Assembly (NCBI GenBank): GCA_900766195.1
Contig: CAAFUN010000109.1
Span: forward strand, 1-20,753
Source of the DNA: an uncultured Bacteroides sp.
GTDB lineage: Bacteria > Bacteroidota > Bacteroidia > Bacteroidales > Bacteroidaceae
DNA: 20,753 nucleotides
Direction of reading: 5' to 3'
Under the pieces are notes generated by a model that saw only the letters and a program-made list of their open reading frames with translations, searched no databases and was not told the origin of the DNA. Of the stretch, positions 7,568 through 14,146 are shown piece by piece. Within the stretch, counting starts at the first letter, position 1, and each line of letters starts with the position of its first letter. The position numbers and the translations under genes are program-made.

Positions 7568-9250
7568 TTAAGTATTCTTTCTTACTTCTTTGCACTGTAA
7601 ATGATAATACTCTTTTAAGAGTGTGGTATCTGTGTCTTTATCTGTGAATACTTCCAGCAATAGGGGATGTTTTTGTTGTATAGGTTGCGCAAATTCATTT
7701 ATTGCACGGTGCAACTGCTCTTCGTTTTCTGCACTTAGATAAATAAATCCTCTTTCTTTAGCCCATCCTTTGGCTGAAGTCTGATGTACGGCTGTGATAA
7801 ATTCATGAGAAGTGTAAGACGGTTTTAATCCTGGTAAAGTATGGAATATCTCGCCTCCTCTATTATTGATAAGCAGTATTCTTAGGTTGGGACTGATATG
7901 CGCATTCCACAATGCATTCATATCGTAAAAGAAGCTAAGGTCACCTATCAGAACAAAATTGAGCTTTTCGGATGCTGAAGCATAGCCTACGGCGGCAGAT
8001 AACGAGCCGTCAATACCGTTAACTCCACGATTGCATTGCACTTCTACGGAGGGAGAGAGAGGATAAAGTTGGGCGTATCGGATGGCCGAACTATTAGCCA
8101 GATGCAAAACGCAAGAGTAAGTAAGTGCTTTTGCCAATGTTCCGGCAGCCGACATGGCCGAATATGCAAAGGTCGGTTGGGCAATGCGGCTGCAATACTC
8201 TTTCCAGAGGCGGGGATATTCCGGTGTATCGTCATACTGTAAAGCGGCAAGTTTCTCCAGAAAGTCAGTAGGTTCCATCTCAATAACTGTGGTAAGCGAA
8301 CCGTATAAATCCACAATATCACCGTTGGGCGAGATGTGCCAATGTGCTTTAGGAGGATGCTGGCGAATGAATTGTTTCAAACGTTTGGACACTATATGTC
8401 CGCCGTAAGTAATTAAAAGCTCAGGAGCCATTTGCAGAGTCGTTTCCTCGGACATGGTGTATAGAGCGACATCAAAATTCATTACGGTATTTATTGTTGC
8501 AGGCTCGTTGCTCAGATGTTCGGCAAGGCGGATGAACTGTTCTGTGGGGAGTCCGATTTCTCTTTCTGACATATCTCCTTGGGCGTTCATTTGTCCGGAG
8601 ATAATCATCCGTTTGCTGTGGTGCTTGATTTTATTCAAAGAGGCATGTCCATCCGAAGTGGCAAAATAGGAGGGCTGATAACGGTGGATGACACGTACTT
8701 TCGGTACTGTCTCTGCGGTAAAGCCAAACAGAGGTTCCGAAAGAACAATATTGATGTGTACCGGTCCTTTTACGCGATGGGTGGTTTCGAGCAAAGCTTC
8801 ATTGATGAGCCGGTTGCAGTACCATTCGTCCGTTTCATCCTGTATCTCCGGTAAGTTAACCGATTTCCGTACTAAGTTTTGAAAGACTTCGGGTTGGGGG
8901 ATTGTCTGGCCATCCATTTGTCCGATCCATGCGGCTGGGCGATCTGCTGAGATCACAACCAATGGAACTTGCTGATAGAAGGCTTCGGCAACTGCCGGAT
9001 GCAGGTTGAGCAAAGCTGTGCCTGAGGTACAGCAAACCGCAGCGGGGCTTTTTTTCTGTAAAGCCAGACCGATGGCAAAATATCCGGCACTCCGTTCGTC
9101 GGTTACCGAGTAACAGGTAAATGACGGATGAGTGGACAAGGTGTGGACAATCGGCGCATTCCGGCTACCGGGGCAAAGTACGATTTGGGTGATGTGATGG
9201 GCTTCTAACAGGGCAACCAGTTGCAATATGTTTTTTTTATCAGAATACAT
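7568..9250 (-). CDS. menD: SEPHCHC synthase (MenD)
   Basis: Thiamine-diphosphate enzyme joining 2-oxoglutarate and isochorismate to SEPHCHC, the first committed menaquinone step. The 560-residue length is typical. The N-terminal Pyr domain has CPGSRNAPIV (residues 26-35) and Glu52 in TDERSAGYFAIGLA, the glutamate that activates the cofactor; TSGTALLNLHPAVAEA and SADRPAAWIGQMDGQT follow. The C-terminal PP domain carries GVNGIDGSLSAAVGYA and the ThDP/Mg motif from GD (436-437) to NN (462-463, LINNRGGEIF). The start ATG at 9250 is 39 bases after the menF stop codon. In E. coli the next gene would be menH; here a short non-coding gap and then menB follow. Confidence 0.96.
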   Translation of the reverse strand: MYSDKKNILQLVALLEAHHITQIVLCPGSRNAPIVHTLSTHPSFTCYSVTDERSAGYFAIGLALQKKSPAAVCCTSGTALLNLHPAVAEAFYQQVPLVVISADRPAAWIGQMDGQTIPQPEVFQNLVRKSVNLPEIQDETDEWYCNRLINEALLETTHRVKGPVHINIVLSEPLFGFTAETVPKVRVIHRYQPSYFATSDGHASLNKIKHHSKRMIISGQMNAQGDMSEREIGLPTEQFIRLAEHLSNEPATINTVMNFDVALYTMSEETTLQMAPELLITYGGHIVSKRLKQFIRQHPPKAHWHISPNGDIVDLYGSLTTVIEMEPTDFLEKLAALQYDDTPEYPRLWKEYCSRIAQPTFAYSAMSAAGTLAKALTYSCVLHLANSSAIRYAQLYPLSPSVEVQCNRGVNGIDGSLSAAVGYASASEKLNFVLIGDLSFFYDMNALWNAHISPNLRILLINNRGGEIFHTLPGLKPSYTSHEFITAVHQTSAKGWAKERGFIYLSAENEEQLHRAINEFAQPIQQKHPLLLEVFTDKDTDTTLLKEYYHLQCKEVRKNT

Positions 9251-9289
9251 TGTAATAGCGTTTTTGGGATAATACTTGATGCCTTTTCT

Positions 9290-10393
9290 TTATCTGACAG
9301 AGAGTAGCTGCCTCATTGTCTGCAATTTCTTCTCTGTCTCTTGCCACTCATCTTCCAGTTCCGACGCCGGTAATAATCCGCTACCGGCATATAACGCAAG
9401 TTCTGTTTTCCGGTCATTAAGGCAGCGCAAATTGACGTACAAGTCGGTTTTTCCTTCGGGGTTTAGCATGCCTACAAATCCGGAGTAATAACAGCGGTCG
9501 TATTTCTCATTATCTCTGATGAACCGATAGGCTTTTTCTTTAGGAAGTCCGCACACTGCCGGAGTGGGGTGCAAGAGTTTCAATAATTCACCGATTCTTG
9601 TTGCATCTGCGCGAAAGCGGAAATCGGTTTTCAGGTGTGATAAGGCTCCTGCATAGGCGGGATAAGGGCCTTTTTCTTCGGGAACAATATCCAACGAAAT
9701 GAGTTGCTTGCGGATATAATCTGCCACGTAACGCTGTTCTTCCTTATTTTTATTGCTCCATTTCCGGGGAAGTAGGCCATTTTCTAAAGACATTGTTCCT
9801 GCTAGTGCTACAGTGTTCCACTCTTCTCCTTCACCCGATAAAAGCACTTCCGGAGTACTGCCCAGCCATGCACCGGTTTGTGGTGTATAGCAAAGATATA
9901 CATACGAATGCGTATAACGCCGACATGCTTCATAAAAAGCGTGTGGCAATGAGAAATTACTATCGGCAGGATAAACCACCCGGCGTGACAGCACTAATTT
10001 ATCGTAAACTCCTTTTTGTAGAGGCTCCATAAAATGGTGGAAACAAGAGGCATATCGATTAAATTCATTTTTGTGAGCAGCAGTGGAAGGCTTAGTCTCG
10101 TTCGCTTGCATTTCATTTGATGCCCTTTCTTCGATAAACTTCAGCGGAAAATCAGTATCCACATAATCCGGACGTATTCTCCATATTGGGCATTCTTTGG
10201 TGATGCGGAAGGGCGCAAGAATGAATCCCATTTTGTTTCCAATTGATGACATGTCGGAAAGAGCTTCCGGCTTACCTGTCGTTTGAGTAAGAAAGCAGAG
10301 CTTCTTTTGCTCGGGGAGTCGATAGAATGCAAACGACTGTTGCCTACGCATAAGATAGCTGATGATGCTTAAGTCTTTTGTGCTTTCCATCAT
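9290..10393 (-). CDS. menF: Isochorismate synthase (MenF)
   Basis: Chorismate-to-isochorismate isomerase feeding MenD. The 367-residue protein has the chorismate-binding fold motifs: KLVLSRR with the presumed general-base lysine Lys132, TGAWLGSTPEVLLS (173-186), VALAGTMS (195-202), HLKTDFRF (253-260), HPTPAVCGLPKEKA (275-288) and the Mg-binding glutamate region RDNEKYDRCYYSGFVG (293-308). The N-terminal third is poorly conserved, as is usual. The ATG overlaps the stop of the upstream HAD-hotdog gene (ATGA, 10390-10393), so translation is probably coupled. EntC/PchA-type siderophore enzymes share these motifs, but the neighbours make menaquinone the clear context. Confidence 0.94.
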   Translation of the reverse strand: MMESTKDLSIISYLMRRQQSFAFYRLPEQKKLCFLTQTTGKPEALSDMSSIGNKMGFILAPFRITKECPIWRIRPDYVDTDFPLKFIEERASNEMQANETKPSTAAHKNEFNRYASCFHHFMEPLQKGVYDKLVLSRRVVYPADSNFSLPHAFYEACRRYTHSYVYLCYTPQTGAWLGSTPEVLLSGEGEEWNTVALAGTMSLENGLLPRKWSNKNKEEQRYVADYIRKQLISLDIVPEEKGPYPAYAGALSHLKTDFRFRADATRIGELLKLLHPTPAVCGLPKEKAYRFIRDNEKYDRCYYSGFVGMLNPEGKTDLYVNLRCLNDRKTELALYAGSGLLPASELEDEWQETEKKLQTMRQLLSVR

Positions 10394-11622
10394 CTTTTTT
10401 TCATCAAACTGTTTACAACTCGTATCGAAGATACCAATTTATTGGTTGATGTGAAAACATCCACATTCCACACGTGCGATGAACGCCCCTGGTGAATGAT
10501 AGTGGCTATCGCGCGTACAGAGTCTCCTTCGTGTGCCGACGAAATATGATTGCCGCTTACTTGCATGCCTACCACAATATCATCCGGCTGACACATGAGC
10601 ATGGAACCCATTCCTGCCACAGTTTCGGCCAGAGCCAAAGTGGCTCCGCCGTGCAGTACGCCAAATGGCTGGCGGGTACGTTCGTCAACCGGCATTGTTG
10701 CTTCTACCCGTCCTTCTGTGGCATAAGTATATTGAATGCCAAGATTGCCCATCAGTGTGTGTCCACTTTGAGCATTGAGCGTGTCCAGTGAAACTGTTGA
10801 CAGATGAATATCCGTCAATATAAGCTTTTCTACTGCATCGGCCACTCCGTCTTCTTCATTTGAATAGGTGGTGACGTCGGCACAAGCTTTTACCGAGTCT
10901 TGCGCATTGCCCATGGCAACACCTGTACCGGCCTGCTGAATCATTGTGACGTCGCAGATTCCGTCGCCTATGGCTATTATCTCTTCTCGCTTTATTTTTA
11001 ATTGATCTAGTAGTGTAGCCAATGAGTTGGCTTTATCAATGCCACAAGGCACCACTTCTAAAAAATATTTTTCGGAGCGGAATACATCCAAAGTTCCGTC
11101 TAATCTTCTTTTCCAATGTCCTTCAAGACCTGTTAGTGCTTCTTCGTCATCGCTGACCAATACACATTGAGTAGGAGCAAAATCAATAGCTGTGCTGAAT
11201 TCCTTTTCATGAATCACTTCCATTCGGTTGATCAGAGCTTCGTTAAGAATGTGCTTGTTTTCCGGCGAATTTGTTATGATTTTATTTCCTTTATAAGTGA
11301 ATATTCCAAAATTGTTCTTTCGCGCTTTTTTTTCCAGATAAGGAAGAAGCTCAGGATTGATACGCCGCTCAAAGATAACCTCTTCTTTCTTAGCCTCAAT
11401 AATCTGACTGCCGTTGTAAGCAATGATAAACCCGTTGTACTTATCTAACTCCAGTTGCTTGGCTATGGGCATTAGCCCATAGGTTGGTCTTCCTGAAGCT
11501 AAAACGATTCGTATACCCATCTGTTGTGTTTTGAGAAGGGTGACAAGTGTACGTTTGCTAATTTCTTTAGCATTATTTAATAGCGTTCCATCTACGTCGA
11601 GGACTAATAGCTTACACTTCAT
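10390..11622 (-). CDS. HAD-IIB (Cof-type) phosphatase fused to a hotdog thioesterase; candidate DHNA-CoA thioesterase (MenI)
   Basis: A 410-residue two-domain protein. Residues 1 to about 268 form a Cof-type HAD hydrolase: nucleophile motif LDVDGT (Asp9, Asp11), motif II LASGRP (Ser43), a C2-type cap, lysine near 197 (GIDKANSL) and motif IV IGDGICD (Asp220, Asp224). Motif IV usually reads GDGxND; here Cys223 replaces the Asn. Residues about 275-410 form a PaaI/YdiI-like hotdog thioesterase: GNLGIQYTYATEGRVEATMP, then FGVLHGGATLALAETVAG with His324 and Glu333 in the position of the catalytic acid of YdiI-type enzymes, and a basic IIHQGRSSHVWNVDV segment. In E. coli the hotdog protein YdiI (MenI) hydrolyses DHNA-CoA. 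As first gene of this men operon the hotdog half very likely does that step; the phosphatase substrate is unknown. The HAD domain alone would be annotated as a sugar-phosphate or FMN phosphatase. Domain calls firm, MenI role inferred. Confidence 0.85.
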   Translation of the reverse strand: MKCKLLVLDVDGTLLNNAKEISKRTLVTLLKTQQMGIRIVLASGRPTYGLMPIAKQLELDKYNGFIIAYNGSQIIEAKKEEVIFERRINPELLPYLEKKARKNNFGIFTYKGNKIITNSPENKHILNEALINRMEVIHEKEFSTAIDFAPTQCVLVSDDEEALTGLEGHWKRRLDGTLDVFRSEKYFLEVVPCGIDKANSLATLLDQLKIKREEIIAIGDGICDVTMIQQAGTGVAMGNAQDSVKACADVTTYSNEEDGVADAVEKLILTDIHLSTVSLDTLNAQSGHTLMGNLGIQYTYATEGRVEATMPVDERTRQPFGVLHGGATLALAETVAGMGSMLMCQPDDIVVGMQVSGNHISSAHEGDSVRAIATIIHQGRSSHVWNVDVFTSTNKLVSSIRVVNSLMKKR

Positions 11623-11754
11623 TGCTGTTGATTTTATTCCACATTATCGGGAGAGTATCCAAGAGTCTTTGGGAGGTGAAATAATTCTCATTACATTCTA
11701 TTGCAACAAGAGCTTTTTCCCTTTTTATAGTCTTCCGGCATTATCCCGTTTTTG

Positions 11755-11785
11755 CAAAGATGGCAAGAATCTTCATAAATAGAAA
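11755..11785 (-). promoter_or_regulatory. Candidate promoter of the menaquinone operon
   Basis: Read on the minus strand, TTTC (11785-11782), 19 bases, then CATCTTTG (11762-11755) resembles TTTG-N19-TAnnTTTG with one mismatch in each box. Transcription would start near 11748, giving a leader of about 125 bases before the ATG at 11622. It is the best-spaced pair I found in the spacer, but not a perfect one. Confidence 0.4.
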
Positions 11786-11876
11786 AAGTCCGGTCTTATT
11801 TTATTGTCCATTAACCTTAGATGTATGGTGACGAACAACATTAAAGAATAGTTGTGTCTTTCATAGACAGTAAAAA

Positions 11877-11947
11877 CAAACTCATATTCTCGGGCATTGC
11901 ATGAGTTTTTGCTTAAAAACTGCAATCAGCCGGAGAATATGAGTTTG
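11877..11947 (-). terminator. 71-base imperfect palindrome, probable terminator of the GH43 locus
   Basis: The outer arms CAAACTCATATTCTC (11877-11891) and its exact reverse complement (11933-11947) give 15 perfect base pairs. Inside, ATTGC/GCAAT (11896-11900 with 11922-11926) and AGTTTTT/AAAAACT (11904-11910 with 11915-11921) extend the same helix around a 4-base loop, with small bulges. On the minus strand the outer stem ends in GTTTGTTTTTA, a U-rich tail. It begins 29 bases after the GH43 stop codon at 11976, so it is well placed as an intrinsic terminator. The arm is longer than usual for a terminator, and a mobile hairpin element or small regulatory RNA remains possible. Confidence 0.6.
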
Positions 11948-11975
11948 ACAAGTTGTTCTCTTCTTTTCAGCCTGT

Positions 11976-14057
11976 TTATTGGAAGAGAATATTATATGTT
12001 TTGATTACGCCTTTATAGTTAAACTTCACAACTGATTTTCCGGCCAGTGACGAAGCTTGCTCTATTGATACTTTTACTTTCGGATTATTGCTTGATGCTG
12101 ATACTACCGGAACAGAAGTCATACCGGAGGGAACTTTATAAGACGCTTCGTAGATATCATATCCTACAATACCGTTTTTATCGGTTGATCTTACAGGAGT
12201 GGCTGGTAAGTCAATTTTCTTTCCATTAACGGTAATGCTAACCGTAGGCACAACAGGACGGGAAATCTTTTTATCTTTTGAACTGAATCCCAAACCTTCA
12301 AGATTGAAGAGCGGTTCCTGATCACTTCCTTCAGCAACGAGGAAAATAGCATGTTTATGATCCAGACGATCTACAAATTTGGATACATTCACTGTATAAT
12401 GTCCGGCTTTTTGTTGCATGTTGGCAGGGACAACTATGGTACCTATCTTTTTCCCTTTCCAAGTTGCATTATCCCACGGTCCATCCAACCATACATTTAC
12501 TTTGAATGATTTTGCCGTTTGAGGTGTAATGAATAAATTGAAAACGGTATTATTACCTTCTTTAGTTCCTTTAAAGGCTTTCAAGCCATCTTTATTCTCT
12601 TTCAGTCCGCCGAAGCCAAAATATTTATAGCCTACAATTTGACCGCTTTTTACATTGGTGATAGGCATGTGGTTGTCCCAGATATCCCATGAATCTTGCT
12701 GTAAGCTATTGTCGGACAGATAGCATGCATATCCGGCTGAGTAATACTGATAAGGATCGAGTCCGTAGATGTGGAAACCTTCAGAGGTTACTTCTGCTCC
12801 TTTATACTCTATCCCTTTGCTGTCTTTCACCGTCAAGGTATTATTAGGCGTGTAAGGGTCATAAGCTCTTATTGACACAGTTCCTCCCTCAGATACAGGC
12901 TTCTCGTCATAAGTAATTTTTATGGGGGCTACCATAGCCTGACGGGCAAAGCCAAAGCCGCGAGGAGGTCTGTGATAGAATACATACCATTTTCCGTTGA
13001 TTTCTTGAATGCTTCCATGAGTGTTATGACCGGCGTTGGAAGTGACAATAGCGGTTCCATTTTCATTGAGTACAGGAGCGCGTGAATCTACCAATACACC
13101 ACCTATCTTCCATGGGCCTAAAGGTGAGTCGGCTACGGCATAGCGTAGCGTAGAGTTAGAACTGCTTATTCCATAGTCGGGACCTGAATAACCACTGTAG
13201 ATCGTTACATATTTATTGCCTATTTTGCGAATGGAAGATGCTTCAAAGAAATTGAATTCTCCTAAATTTTCACCAGGATAGATTTGAGGAAACTTAGTAC
13301 CCTCAGGGTCACGAATTTCTCCATATCTTTTGCCGGCAGGCAAAAGGCGTCCAATAATTTCAGTTCCAGGTCTTAAAGAATACATCGTTTTCTGATCCAA
13401 CTGTGCAGCAGATGATTTCTGAAATCCCCAATATCCGTATGCTCTGAATCCTATCTCATAGTCAGGATCTTTGGGGTCAGAGATTTGCTCTATATAGACG
13501 GCGGGATCAAAACCTAATATGCTGCCGGGTAAAGCACTTTTTCCGTCTGCAGTTAAGTTGATGGGAGTAAAAGGTCCGTCAGGGCGACTTCCTTTGGCAA
13601 TCATTGCCTCTCTGTTCCGTCCGCGGCTATGTGGATACAAGTAATACTCTTTAGCTCCGCCTTTTTTCTTTACCTCCACAAGGTCGGGTGCATACATCAC
13701 GTCCCATTGTCCGTCTACGTTGTATGTAAAAACGGGCCCTTCATCACGCCAGCTCGAAAGATCTTCTACCGGTGCCGACCATATTCTAATATCCGGACCA
13801 CAATAGCTTGTAAAACGCAAATCGTGTGAACCGATGATGTATGCCCGGTATTTCCCGGGATGATCAGGATCTTCAAAAACGCGTGGTTCTCCGTCAGGCA
13901 AATGTTCCCATAACGGAAGATATGGATTTCCTAATGACTGATGAACAAACTTCAAATCTGTTTTTTTGTCCGGCACCGCATTTTTCTGAGCATTTACATT
14001 CATTGTTGTAAAAAGGCTTAGAATTAGACATAGCAGATGTACACATTTTTTTTTCAT
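11976..14057 (-). CDS. Secreted GH43 family glycoside hydrolase with C-terminal CBM6-like module
   Basis: A 693-residue secreted enzyme. The signal peptide covers residues 1 to about 24 (cleavage near VNA-Q, no lipobox, hence periplasmic). The five-bladed GH43 propeller spans about residues 40-400. The usual base position lies in LPDGEPRVF (Asp55/Glu57), the pKa-tuning aspartate is Asp125 in MYAPDLVE, and the likely acid is Glu272 in NFFEASSIRKIGNKY; His347 (HNTHGSI) fits the conserved central-channel histidine. From about residue 440 a CBM6-like beta-sandwich follows (TNVKSGQIVGYKYFGFGG, FNLFITPQT, VNVWLDGPW), then a C-terminal Ig-like stretch (about 605-693, VPTVSITVNGKKIDLP ... VKFNYKGVIKTYNILFQ). 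GH43 members are mostly alpha-L-arabinofuranosidases, beta-xylosidases or galactanases; the motifs do not decide among these. The gene follows the other GH43 gene by 89 bases with no promoter seen between, so co-transcription is likely. Confidence 0.88.
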   Translation of the reverse strand: MKKKCVHLLCLILSLFTTMNVNAQKNAVPDKKTDLKFVHQSLGNPYLPLWEHLPDGEPRVFEDPDHPGKYRAYIIGSHDLRFTSYCGPDIRIWSAPVEDLSSWRDEGPVFTYNVDGQWDVMYAPDLVEVKKKGGAKEYYLYPHSRGRNREAMIAKGSRPDGPFTPINLTADGKSALPGSILGFDPAVYIEQISDPKDPDYEIGFRAYGYWGFQKSSAAQLDQKTMYSLRPGTEIIGRLLPAGKRYGEIRDPEGTKFPQIYPGENLGEFNFFEASSIRKIGNKYVTIYSGYSGPDYGISSSNSTLRYAVADSPLGPWKIGGVLVDSRAPVLNENGTAIVTSNAGHNTHGSIQEINGKWYVFYHRPPRGFGFARQAMVAPIKITYDEKPVSEGGTVSIRAYDPYTPNNTLTVKDSKGIEYKGAEVTSEGFHIYGLDPYQYYSAGYACYLSDNSLQQDSWDIWDNHMPITNVKSGQIVGYKYFGFGGLKENKDGLKAFKGTKEGNNTVFNLFITPQTAKSFKVNVWLDGPWDNATWKGKKIGTIVVPANMQQKAGHYTVNVSKFVDRLDHKHAIFLVAEGSDQEPLFNLEGLGFSSKDKKISRPVVPTVSITVNGKKIDLPATPVRSTDKNGIVGYDIYEASYKVPSGMTSVPVVSASSNNPKVKVSIEQASSLAGKSVVKFNYKGVIKTYNILFQ

Positions 14058-14146
14058 AATAATTAAAATTACATTTTATATTTATTTGTATTCTAGATAA
14101 TCTTTAGTTCTGAATGAAGTCCTTATAGTTTTAGAAATAATTCTAT

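Larger units (their letters stand above)
11623..11975. other. Intergenic spacer between the men operon and the GH43 locus
   Basis: A 353-base stretch without a convincing gene. The ORF on the plus strand around 11531-11782 lies largely opposite the HAD coding sequence and resembles no protein I know. The spacer holds the candidate men promoter (11755-11785) and, next to the GH43 stop codon, a long imperfect palindrome (11877-11947). Nothing else recognisable. Confidence 0.6.

Noticed and set aside
11531..11782. Plus-strand ORF of 83 codons across the men operon start
   Set aside because: It lies mostly antisense to the HAD coding sequence, resembles no known family and lacks a promoter; judged a chance ORF.
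11976..14057. GH43 protein as a lipoprotein because of Cys10 (HLLC)
   Set aside because: The cysteine lies too near the N-terminus, before the hydrophobic core rather than after it; a normal cleavage site near residue 24 fits better.
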